A stretch of 24,524 nucleotides of DNA from Oscillospiraceae bacterium (GTDB lineage: Bacteria > Bacillota > Clostridia > Oscillospirales > Ruminococcaceae), in assembly GCA_900768105.1 (NCBI GenBank), contig CAAGBQ010000014.1, forward strand, positions 1-24,524, in the 5' to 3' direction. The notes under the pieces were generated by a model. The model made no database searches. It saw only the letters and a list, made by a program, of their open reading frames with translations, and was not told the DNA's origin. The position numbers and the translations under genes were made by a program. Shown here one piece after another: positions 14,241 through 21,881 of the stretch. The stretch's first letter is position 1, and every line of letters begins with the position of its first letter.

Positions 14241-16712
14241 TCAGTCAAAGGAATACTCTGTGCGCTCGATAATATCTCTTTGCAAATCTTTTCCGAGGTC
14301 TACAAAGTATGCGCTGTAACCCGCAACTCTTACAAGAAGATTTTTATATTTATCCGGGTCCGCCTGTGCGGCAAGAAGCTGCTCTTTTGTTATAACATTA
14401 AACTGGCTGTGCATAAGCTTTTTGTCAACTATCATATCAAGAAGCGCAATAAGGTTTTTAAGCCCGATTTCACCCTGAACTGCGCTTGGGTTGAACTTCC
14501 AGTTAAGCAGGGTTCCGTTTCCTGCACGCTCATGGTCAAGTTTTGCCACGGAATTGAGCATAGCCGTCGGTCCCTTTATATCATGAGAGGCAACATGAGT
14601 ATGTACTGCACCTATGCAGTCGGAAACAGGCTCGTATGCCTGGCGACCGTCGGCGGAAGCCCACTGCACCATACCGTGAGGAACATTGCCCGCAACGGAA
14701 TATACGCCGGGAGCAAATTCTCCGCCACGAACATTGGGGCGGTGCTCAACATATTTGCAATAGGTATCAAAGACGAATTTTGCAAGCTCGTCCGCATAAT
14801 CATCATCGTTTCCGTAATGATGGACCTTATCGCTGTTTACAAGGCGGTAGAGCTTTTCATAGCCTTCCCAGTTCTTTTTAAGAGCGTCAATAAGCTCCTC
14901 TGCCGTTATGGATTTTTCATCAAAGACAAGCTGCTTTATTGTGGCAAGGCTGTCTGCCGCAGTTCCGAGGGCAAGTGCCTGAGGACCGGAATGATTGTAT
15001 TTTGCACCGCCGGCGGTAACATCTCTTCCGTTCTTTACACAGTCCTCGATAAACAGAGAAAGGTACGGCAAAGGCTTATATTCTTTATGAACCTGCTCTA
15101 TTGTATTTACTGAGGATATCATAAGACCGACAAGGTATTCCATCTGTTTATCAAACGCTTCGAGCACCTCGTCAAAGCTCTTCATATCTTTAAGATAACC
15201 GGTGTGAATACCCATTTGAACGCCGTCGTGGAGCCATTTACCATCGTTTATCGCAAGCTCCAACACACGGGAAACATTGAAGTATGTTGCATCGTGGCAA
15301 CCGTATTCATAGCCCGCTGCGTCTATTTCTACGCAGCCGACAACAGTATAATCTCTTGCATCCTCAAGGCTGTATCCCTTACCCAGACCCGCAGGAATTG
15401 CTACCTCATCGTTAAAAATCTTAGGTTCACCGGTACCTATTCTTATGGAGTTTGCGGTAACAACTTTAAGCTCGTAGGGGGTGTTTTCATGGAAACGCAC
15501 CGCCATCCAAGGGCTTATAAGGCGGGTATGGTTTCTTGCTTCGAGAACAAGGAAAGTAAGGTCATTTGTGGCATCCTTTCCGCTTCTGTCAACGCCGCCG
15601 ACGGTCATACAGTCGCCGCCGAGCCCTCTTCCGGACGCCTGCCTTACAGCGTTTTTGTCACGCAGCTTTTGCATTCCGGTAAGCTTGATAAAGCAAGCCT
15701 CGATAAGTTCCTGCATTTCCTCTTTTGTTGCAATCCCGTTCTCCAAATCATGCTTATAAAACGGATACATAAACTGGTCAAATCTTCCGTAGGAGATAGA
15801 CTGGCCATTTGCTTCTGCAACAATTATCGCCGTACCGATAAGGAAAAGCTGAATCGCTTCACGGAAGGTGCGGGGCGGGTTTACGGAGATCCAGTCGCAG
15901 GTTTCCGCAATAGTTTCCAGTTCCTTTGCTCTCTCTTCATCGGCGGTTTTTGCCTGCTCTCTTGCAAGGGCGGCATATCTCTTACAATATATCTCCGCTG
16001 CGTCAAGAGTGATCAGGGAAGCCTGATAGTAGTAAATCTTTTGAAGATCCTCTGGATTTTTTCTGTCCAGCTTTGCCATTTCCGCTTCGATATCCTTACG
16101 AATGCCGATGTATCCCTTGGAAAGCATCTTTACATAGTTTGGGCTGGTATGACCTACTCCGGCGCGAAGAATAATGGTATTTACAAAAAGGCCGTAACCC
16201 ATTTGAGAAGCCATTATCTCCTCCTTTGTAAGTCTTGCGCAAGAAAAATCGTCGATAGTGTTATCTTTCCAAAACTCCTCGATAGAAAGAAGGTTTTCCT
16301 TTTGCTTTTCGGTTTGGGGCGCATAGGGGCAATACTCACGAAGGTGGAACGGGAAATTCTTTACCTCATCGGCAACCCACGCATAGGAAAACTCCGGAAA
16401 AACCGGATTTGACTTCATAGGCGCACCGTTTCCCGCAACAAGAATCTCGTGCTCATTTATCTGAATATCCACATTTTCAAGAAGATATTTAAGAGCCTTT
16501 GCGGTTTTTATAATCTGCGGATCCGCCTTGTTTTGCTTGTACGCCTCGGTAATAAGCACCGCTCTTTGGTCGTCTACCGTATAAGGTGCGGCATGGAAGT
16601 TTTTTAGGAGCGTATTTATTCTGTCATAGGGAGAAAAGTTTTCTCCAAGGGCAGAAACGCCGACCCCATAACACTTGTCGTACGGTTCAAGCCCGCATGC
16701 TTTAAGTTTCAT
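14241..16712 (-). CDS. Glycyl radical enzyme of the diol dehydratase / sulfonate lyase group
   Basis: An 823-residue pyruvate-formate-lyase-like enzyme. The C-terminal radical loop is RVAGYSA with G798. The thiyl Cys is C460 in DYTVVGCVEI with general base E462. Against glycerol dehydratase, H188 (in GVGHTSPNY) matches His164, S305 matches Ser282, E462 matches Glu435 and D474 matches Asp447. His281 is replaced by Q304, and R183 stands five residues before H188. The dehydratase acid-base set therefore seems intact, while the pocket is altered, perhaps to hold an anion. The family context (TauE exporter, Tau/Ssu-type importer, aldehyde to acid enzymes) suggests a sulfonate such as dihydroxypropanesulfonate (HpfG-like C-O cleavage) or isethionate (IslA-like C-S cleavage). 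Choline lyase and hydroxyproline dehydratase seem less likely. GGAGG precedes the ATG. The activase gene lies 14 bp upstream. Confidence 0.9.
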   Translation of the reverse strand: MKLKACGLEPYDKCYGVGVSALGENFSPYDRINTLLKNFHAAPYTVDDQRAVLITEAYKQNKADPQIIKTAKALKYLLENVDIQINEHEILVAGNGAPMKSNPVFPEFSYAWVADEVKNFPFHLREYCPYAPQTEKQKENLLSIEEFWKDNTIDDFSCARLTKEEIMASQMGYGLFVNTIILRAGVGHTSPNYVKMLSKGYIGIRKDIEAEMAKLDRKNPEDLQKIYYYQASLITLDAAEIYCKRYAALAREQAKTADEERAKELETIAETCDWISVNPPRTFREAIQLFLIGTAIIVAEANGQSISYGRFDQFMYPFYKHDLENGIATKEEMQELIEACFIKLTGMQKLRDKNAVRQASGRGLGGDCMTVGGVDRSGKDATNDLTFLVLEARNHTRLISPWMAVRFHENTPYELKVVTANSIRIGTGEPKIFNDEVAIPAGLGKGYSLEDARDYTVVGCVEIDAAGYEYGCHDATYFNVSRVLELAINDGKWLHDGVQMGIHTGYLKDMKSFDEVLEAFDKQMEYLVGLMISSVNTIEQVHKEYKPLPYLSLFIEDCVKNGRDVTAGGAKYNHSGPQALALGTAADSLATIKQLVFDEKSITAEELIDALKKNWEGYEKLYRLVNSDKVHHYGNDDDYADELAKFVFDTYCKYVEHRPNVRGGEFAPGVYSVAGNVPHGMVQWASADGRQAYEPVSDCIGAVHTHVASHDIKGPTAMLNSVAKLDHERAGNGTLLNWKFNPSAVQGEIGLKNLIALLDMIVDKKLMHSQFNVITKEQLLAAQADPDKYKNLLVRVAGYSAYFVDLGKDLQRDIIERTEYSFD

Positions 16713-16726
16713 CTGTTTTCCTCCTT

Positions 16727-17680
16727 TTATTTCTTTATCGGAGTTGTTGTTCCCGCAACCGCATTAAGCCCGGAAGCAGCCATAACCTCCGCCATTTTTC
16801 TTATGGTCTTTTCCATCTCATCCTTATCAAAACCGTTGTTCTTCATAGGATACGGTACGCCGAGAGTTTCGTATTTTTCTTCGCCAAGCTCCCTAAAACG
16901 CAATATCTGTATTTGCATCGGCGGATTTTTCAGCTTTGCAAGGATAAAATTTCTTATCGCAAGAATATTTTCCTCCGTCCCGTTATGTTTTGGAACAAAA
17001 GGTATACGCACTATGTACGGCACTCCGCTTTTTGCGATAACCTCGGCGTTTTCCAGCACCTTTTCGTTTCCGCAGCCGCAAAAGCTTTTGTGTTTTTCGG
17101 AATCCATCTCTTTTATATCGAATATAAACATATCTGTATATGGAATTATCCGTTCAACATTTTCCCTTGGCACATTAAGTGCGCTTTCCACGCAGGTATG
17201 TATGTTTTTTGCACGGCATTGCTTCAGCAGTTCCTCGAGAAAATCCACCTGCAAAAGTGCCTCACCGCCGGAAAATGTTGCGCCGCCGCCGGAGCGTTCC
17301 ATAAGCTCTCTGTCCGCAAGGATTTCGTCCATAACCTCCTCGACGGACATAACATCGCCCCATACTTTAAGCGCATTGGAGGGGCAAGCCCTTGCACAGC
17401 TAAAGCAGTGTATACATTTTTCTCTGTTTACGGCAACGGTAAAGCCATGCTCCTCACGGATGATTCCGCTGTTTTCGCAGGCGGAATCGCAAAGCCCGCA
17501 AAGCTCTTTGCCGATACATTTTGTTTTTCTTACGCTTACTTCCCTTAATGGGCTTATGCTTTCCGGATTGCTGCACCATTTGCAGTGCATTGTGCAGCCC
17601 TTTAGAAAGACCTCCGTCCTTATGCCCGGTCCGTCGTGTATTGTAAAGCGTTGTATATTAAAAACGGTTCCTTTAAGCAT
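16727..17680 (-). CDS. Glycyl radical enzyme activating enzyme (radical SAM)
   Basis: A 317-residue activase that uses S-adenosylmethionine to abstract a hydrogen from the partner's glycine. The radical SAM cluster motif is C29-x3-C33-x2-C36 (GCTMHCKWC). A ferredoxin-like insert carries two more clusters: C55, C61, C64, C68 and C89, C92, C95, C99-P. The SAM-binding GGE motif appears as GGGATFSGGEAL. Two auxiliary [4Fe-4S] clusters are typical of activases for dehydratase-type glycyl radical enzymes and absent from PflA. It is surely the partner of the enzyme encoded 14 bp downstream. No clear ribosome site precedes the ATG, which lies 12 bp after the dehydrogenase stop, so translation may be coupled. 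Confidence 0.93.
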   Translation of the reverse strand: MLKGTVFNIQRFTIHDGPGIRTEVFLKGCTMHCKWCSNPESISPLREVSVRKTKCIGKELCGLCDSACENSGIIREEHGFTVAVNREKCIHCFSCARACPSNALKVWGDVMSVEEVMDEILADRELMERSGGGATFSGGEALLQVDFLEELLKQCRAKNIHTCVESALNVPRENVERIIPYTDMFIFDIKEMDSEKHKSFCGCGNEKVLENAEVIAKSGVPYIVRIPFVPKHNGTEENILAIRNFILAKLKNPPMQIQILRFRELGEEKYETLGVPYPMKNNGFDKDEMEKTIRKMAEVMAASGLNAVAGTTTPIKK

Positions 17681-17692
17681 GGTTTATAAAAA

Positions 17693-18724
17693 TCATTCCT
17701 GACTTTGGCAATCTATCATAACCTTAACCACTTTTCCCGCAGGGTCGAGGCATTTTTCAATGCCCTCCTGGACCTTTCCGAGCGGAAGTATTTCGGAAAT
17801 AAGTGCATCGCAGTCAAAAGCGTTCTTTGCCATCATATCAAGGGCTTCCTCAAAGTCCTTTGCTTCATAAACACGGGTAAAAATAATATTTACCTCTTTC
17901 ATAAAATGCTCCCTAAAGAAATACTGCATCGGGTGCGGATAGGAAGCAACAAAAACCGCATTGCCTCTTGGATGGCAAAGCCACGGCATTGCATCAAGTC
18001 CGGGCTGGGAACCGGAACATTCAAAAGCGTTATCCGCCATATCGCAGCCGGTTTGCTCCTTTACATATTCTACAAGGTCGGTTTCTCTTGGGTCGATTGC
18101 GTCAAGCCCCATTTCTCTGAGCTTTGCAAGGCGGTTTGGGTTGATTTCGGAAACAACGACCCTTGCGCCTCTGTATTTGAGCACAAGAGCGGTTATAAGT
18201 CCTATTGTGCCGCCGCCGATGACCACGGAGTAATCCCCCTTCTTTACCATTCCGCGGGAAACGGCATGGCAGCATACGGCAAGAGGTTCTACCAATGCGC
18301 CGTGAAGAAGGCTTAGATTATCGGGCATTCTGTGGAGGGTTCTTTCCGGCACAGTCCAAAAATTCTGGAATGCGCCGTCGCTTTCGATACCCATAAATTT
18401 AAGATTTGCACAAACATGCTCGTTGCCGGCTTTGCAGGCAACGCAGTTTCCGCAATAATCAAGCGGTCTTACAACAACTCTGTCGCCGGGTTTCCATTCG
18501 GTAACCTTGCTGCCAACTTTTTCTATAACAGCGGAGCACTCGTGACCCATAACATGGGGCAGCTTTTTAATTCTGTAATCAAGACCGCCCTTAAAAAGGT
18601 GCAAATCCGTTCCGCAAATTCCGCAATACGCTATCTTTAGCTGGACCTCATGGTCGGACGGCTCTATCGGCAGACAATCGTGCAGTTTTATCGTTTGATT
18701 TCCTTCATACATACTGGCTTTCAT
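17693..18724 (-). CDS. Zinc-dependent medium-chain dehydrogenase (threonine/polyol dehydrogenase-like)
   Basis: A 343-residue MDR-family alcohol dehydrogenase. Catalytic zinc ligands are C37 (GICGTD) and H61-E62 (GHE). The structural zinc has four Cys: C91, C94, C97 and C105. The NAD-binding fingerprint is VVIGGGTIGL. Relatives oxidise polyols, threonine or butanediol, or reduce ketones and aldehydes. In this operon it sits between the importer genes and the activase, so it acts either before the glycyl radical step, supplying or interconverting the diol or hydroxy substrate, or on the product. A TTG at 18745 opens the frame, but the ATG at 18724 is preferred because AAGGAG lies about ten bases upstream of it. 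Confidence 0.85.
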   Translation of the reverse strand: MKASMYEGNQTIKLHDCLPIEPSDHEVQLKIAYCGICGTDLHLFKGGLDYRIKKLPHVMGHECSAVIEKVGSKVTEWKPGDRVVVRPLDYCGNCVACKAGNEHVCANLKFMGIESDGAFQNFWTVPERTLHRMPDNLSLLHGALVEPLAVCCHAVSRGMVKKGDYSVVIGGGTIGLITALVLKYRGARVVVSEINPNRLAKLREMGLDAIDPRETDLVEYVKEQTGCDMADNAFECSGSQPGLDAMPWLCHPRGNAVFVASYPHPMQYFFREHFMKEVNIIFTRVYEAKDFEEALDMMAKNAFDCDALISEILPLGKVQEGIEKCLDPAGKVVKVMIDCQSQE

Positions 18725-18751
18725 TTTTTGTTTACTCCTTAACAAAAATTT

Positions 18752-19537
18752 TTACCACCATTTGATATAATTCGTGATTCTATCCCGTATATCTATAAAC
18801 TCCCTTGAGCAAATATCTCTTGGGTATGGCAGACCAATGTTTTCGATTGTTTTTACTTTTGTGGGCTTGTTTGTAAGCACAACACAGCGTTCCGCAAGAT
18901 AAACCGCTTCTTCGATATTATGCGTAACAAATATAACCGTGCTTTCCGTTGCCTTGCTTAGTTTGAGCACGGCGTCCTCCAAATGATACCGCAGCTGAAT
19001 ATCAAGTTGAGCATACGGCTCGTCCATAATCAGAAGGTCGGGGTGAATTGCAAAGCTTCTTCCTATAACTACTCGGGATTCCATTGAAGCGGATATTTGC
19101 TTTGGCAAATAGTTACGCACCCCGGCAAGACCAAGCAGCTCCAGCATTTGCTCCGTGCGCTCGTCTATAACATTTTTCGGAAGGTGCTTTTGCTCCATTC
19201 CAAAGCGGATATTTTGCTCCACCGTAAGCCACGGAAAAGCCGACGACTCCTGAAAGGCAAACGCAATATTGTGCTTTTTTGGGTCGGCTTCTTCCCCGTC
19301 GATAAGCAGCCTTCCGCTTGTTGCGTCCCATATTTTGCTTAGTATATTAAGAAAGGTCGTTTTTCCGCAGCCGGTTGGACCGACTATGCAGACAAATTCG
19401 CCTTTTTTAACATCAAAGGATATATTATCGAGCACACGCAATTCTCCAAAGTCCTTTGTAAGTCCTTCTACCTTTATCTTGACATTTTCACCGTCCAAAG
19501 CCGCAGCCCCCTTTCCTCTTTTATATCCGCTATTCAT
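18752..19537 (-). CDS. ABC importer ATPase with degenerate signature motif (SsuB/TauB-like)
   Basis: A 261-residue ATPase of the nitrate/sulfonate/taurine importer family. Walker A GPTGCGKT (53-60), Q96, Walker B D172-E173 and the switch His H206 are intact. The ABC signature, usually LSGGMxQR, reads I148-S-A-S-M-E-S-R, losing both glycines. The signature acts on ATP held by the partner subunit, so this protein should support hydrolysis poorly on its neighbour's site but hydrolyse its own ATP. The ATG at 19537 overlaps the preceding ATPase stop by 8 bp and lacks a ribosome site. A TTG at 19498 with a good purine-rich site before it is an alternative start, dropping 13 residues. Confidence 0.88.
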   Translation of the reverse strand: MNSGYKRGKGAAALDGENVKIKVEGLTKDFGELRVLDNISFDVKKGEFVCIVGPTGCGKTTFLNILSKIWDATSGRLLIDGEEADPKKHNIAFAFQESSAFPWLTVEQNIRFGMEQKHLPKNVIDERTEQMLELLGLAGVRNYLPKQISASMESRVVIGRSFAIHPDLLIMDEPYAQLDIQLRYHLEDAVLKLSKATESTVIFVTHNIEEAVYLAERCVVLTNKPTKVKTIENIGLPYPRDICSREFIDIRDRITNYIKWW

Positions 19538-20291
19538 CGGCGTTGCCGGTAGCGTATTTTTCTATTTTGCTTCTAATCTTCAAAAATTCATCGCCGCAGC
19601 GGTTGCGGGGTCTTTCTATATCAATTTCATATTCGTTGGTAATATGCGCCGGGGAACCGCCGAGCACGATTATTCTATCCGCAAGATAAACAGCCTCTTC
19701 AATATTATTAGTAATAAAAACGACGGTTTTTCTTTCCCTCTCCCAAATTTTGACCAGCTCGTTTTCCATGGAGTACCTTGTCTGGGCGTCAAGAGCACCG
19801 AAAGGCTCATCGAAAAGCAAAAGGTCACATTCCTTCGCATACGCCCTTGCTATGGCGACCCTTTGCTTCATTCCGCCGGAAATTTGCCTCGGGTAGCTGT
19901 TTTCAAAGCCCTCAAGATCAACAAGCTTTAGATATTCTTTTGCCTTGCTTTTCCGTTCCTCCTTTGGAACTCCCTTGAATTTCATCGGCATTTCCACATT
20001 TTGAATGCAGGTTTTCCAAGGGAAGAGGGCATACCGCTGAAAAACCATACAGATATCCTCTTCGCTCAGAGGAGTTCCGTCCTCCTGGCGAATCTCGCCG
20101 CAGGTTGGCTGCATAAGCCCTGCCATTATCTCCATAAGCACGCTTTTTCCGCATTGACCGGGTCCGAAAAGCACAAGAAACTCGTTTTTGCGGATCGTAA
20201 AATCCACATTTTCAAGAACTCTTGTTTTTTCTTTGCCGTTCTCAAAGCATTTTGCAATGTTCTTTACATAAATATCTCCTACCACGGACAT
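19530..20291 (-). CDS. ABC importer ATPase with switch His replaced by Asn (SsuB/TauB-like)
   Basis: A 253-residue ATPase paired with the next gene. Walker A is GPGQCGKS (43-50), Q85, canonical signature I137-S-G-G-M-K-Q-R, and Walker B D161-E162. The H-loop reads F-I-T-N195-N, so the catalytic switch His is Asn. This is the mirror image of its partner: good signature, poor H-loop. Together they predict one competent composite ATP site (partner's Walker and His, this signature) and one degenerate site. The frame extends to 20456, but the ATG at 20291 follows GGAGG and overlaps the permease stop by 13 bp. Confidence 0.88.
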   Translation of the reverse strand: MSVVGDIYVKNIAKCFENGKEKTRVLENVDFTIRKNEFLVLFGPGQCGKSVLMEIMAGLMQPTCGEIRQEDGTPLSEEDICMVFQRYALFPWKTCIQNVEMPMKFKGVPKEERKSKAKEYLKLVDLEGFENSYPRQISGGMKQRVAIARAYAKECDLLLFDEPFGALDAQTRYSMENELVKIWERERKTVVFITNNIEEAVYLADRIIVLGGSPAHITNEYEIDIERPRNRCGDEFLKIRSKIEKYATGNADE

Positions 20292-21049
20292 ATTACCGCC
20301 TCCAACTTTGCAAAGAGGAAAGAAAGCAAGGAGCTTATCCCGCTTATAAAGAGCAAGGATATGAGCACATTGCCCATATCGCCGGATTCCATACTTCTTA
20401 CTATCAAATAGCCAAGACCTCTTTGCGCAACTATCATCTCCGCAGCTATAACGCAAGCCCAGCTTTGGGATATTGCGGTTTTCATTCCCGCAAGTATTTG
20501 GGGGAACGAGGCGGGAATAACTATCTCAAAAAGGGTTTCCTTTCTGCCTGCACCGATGGTTTTTGCCGCTTTTTCATAAATCGGATCCATTTGCACCATT
20601 CCCGAATAGGTATTTACCACTATCGGTACAAATGCGCCGATAAAGACTATTGCCATTTTTGAGATTTCGCCTATACCAAGCCAAATAATTATAAGCGGTA
20701 TCCATGCGATAGGCGGTATCGGTTTAAGAAAATCAAATACCGGTCCGACATACTCTTTGAATGCGGTGCTCCACCCAAATGCAACTCCAAGCAATATTCC
20801 CGCAACGGACGCCGTTGAATATGCAATAATTACCCGATAAAAGCTTGCCCATACATGGTCGAATATTGATACTCCGTTTTGCGGCGACACTATCATTTCA
20901 ATAAGCTGCTCTGCGGTTTCCACCGGGGTTGGCATAATATCCGAATTTGTCCAAGAAAGCAAATACCAGAAGAATATAACGGTTAGCACGGCGAGCACCG
21001 ACATTGCCGCATAAATGCGTTTTTTACTCTTTTCATCAAGCTTTTTCAT
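20279..21049 (-). CDS. ABC importer permease 2 (SsuC/TauC-like)
   Basis: A 256-residue membrane protein with about six membrane segments, of the BPD_transp_1 type. The cytoplasmic EAA loop that docks the ATPase reads AAKTIGAGRKETLFEIVIPA. The segment PIPPIAWIPLIIIWLGIG is typical of the nitrate/sulfonate/taurine group. It follows a sister permease gene, indicating a heterodimeric channel, which matches the two non-identical ATPases. Its end overlaps the next ATPase gene by 13 bp. Confidence 0.9.
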   Translation of the reverse strand: MKKLDEKSKKRIYAAMSVLAVLTVIFFWYLLSWTNSDIMPTPVETAEQLIEMIVSPQNGVSIFDHVWASFYRVIIAYSTASVAGILLGVAFGWSTAFKEYVGPVFDFLKPIPPIAWIPLIIIWLGIGEISKMAIVFIGAFVPIVVNTYSGMVQMDPIYEKAAKTIGAGRKETLFEIVIPASFPQILAGMKTAISQSWACVIAAEMIVAQRGLGYLIVRSMESGDMGNVLISLLFISGISSLLSFLFAKLEAVICPW

Positions 21050-21072
21050 TCAGCACAAAGTCCTTCCCGCCG

Positions 21073-21852
21073 TCATTTTCTGCTCCAATTTGAAAGTTTG
21101 CGCTCCAACGCTTCGAGGGCAACTGACATTATTGCTCCGGAGCAGCCTATAACAAACATTCCCGTTATTATAAGGGCGGGCTTTGCAAGCACTCTTCCCA
21201 TTTGAATCATGTACCCAAGCCCCTTTACCGATGCCAGCAGCTCCGCCGCAACAAGTGCGACCCATGCCGTGTTCAGCGAAAGCCTTAGCCCCGTGAACAC
21301 CGTTGGCAGCGCATACGGTATGCAAATCTTCAAAAATATCTGTATATTTGACATACCAAGGCTTGTTCCCACATTTTTATATACCTCCGGGGTACGCTTT
21401 ACGCCGGTATATGAATTTATTACCGCAGGAACAACCGCAGCAATAAATATGATAAATATTTTTGCGTCGTATCCGATACCAAGCAGAAGGATTACTATCG
21501 GTATCCACGCAATGGGCGGTATCGGTCTTAAAATTTCAAATACCGTATTTGCATAGCTTTGTATAATCTTATTGTAGCCCATGGCAAGCCCAAGGGGAAC
21601 GCCTATTACTGCGGCAAGTAAAAATCCGCAGGAGGCTACCGAAAAGCTTGCCAAAAAATGCTCTATTATTGTTGCGCCGTCGGGATTTGTGTTTGTAAGC
21701 TTATCAATAAAGGTTTTTATTACATCCGTGAAGGAGCTCATGCGGCGTTGAGAAACTATTCCGAGTCTTACCGACATTTCCCAAAGAAAAAAGAATGTCG
21801 AAAGACCGATAATCCCTCTGATAATTGTTCTTTTTTTACCAAAAAGCTTCAA
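21073..21852 (-). CDS. ABC importer permease 1 (SsuC/TauC-like)
   Basis: A 259-residue membrane protein homologous to the next permease, sharing PIPPIAWIPIVILLLGIG. Its EAA loop is GTSLGMSNIQIFLKICIPYA, in which the usual AA pair is lost. It is the first permease after the binding lipoprotein gene, with a gap of 29 bp. The product should form the transmembrane channel with permease 2. Confidence 0.9.
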   Translation of the reverse strand: MKLFGKKRTIIRGIIGLSTFFFLWEMSVRLGIVSQRRMSSFTDVIKTFIDKLTNTNPDGATIIEHFLASFSVASCGFLLAAVIGVPLGLAMGYNKIIQSYANTVFEILRPIPPIAWIPIVILLLGIGYDAKIFIIFIAAVVPAVINSYTGVKRTPEVYKNVGTSLGMSNIQIFLKICIPYALPTVFTGLRLSLNTAWVALVAAELLASVKGLGYMIQMGRVLAKPALIITGMFVIGCSGAIMSVALEALERKLSNWSRK

Positions 21853-21881
21853 TTTTCCGCACCGCCCTTTGCCGATTTTCT

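Noticed and set aside
14241..16712. Pyruvate formate-lyase, choline lyase or benzylsuccinate synthase identity for the glycyl radical enzyme
   Set aside because: The Cys region GCVEI with a matching Glu is not the Cys-Cys of pyruvate formate-lyase. There are no choline-locus or benzylsuccinate subunit genes nearby, and the residue pattern is closest to glycerol dehydratase.
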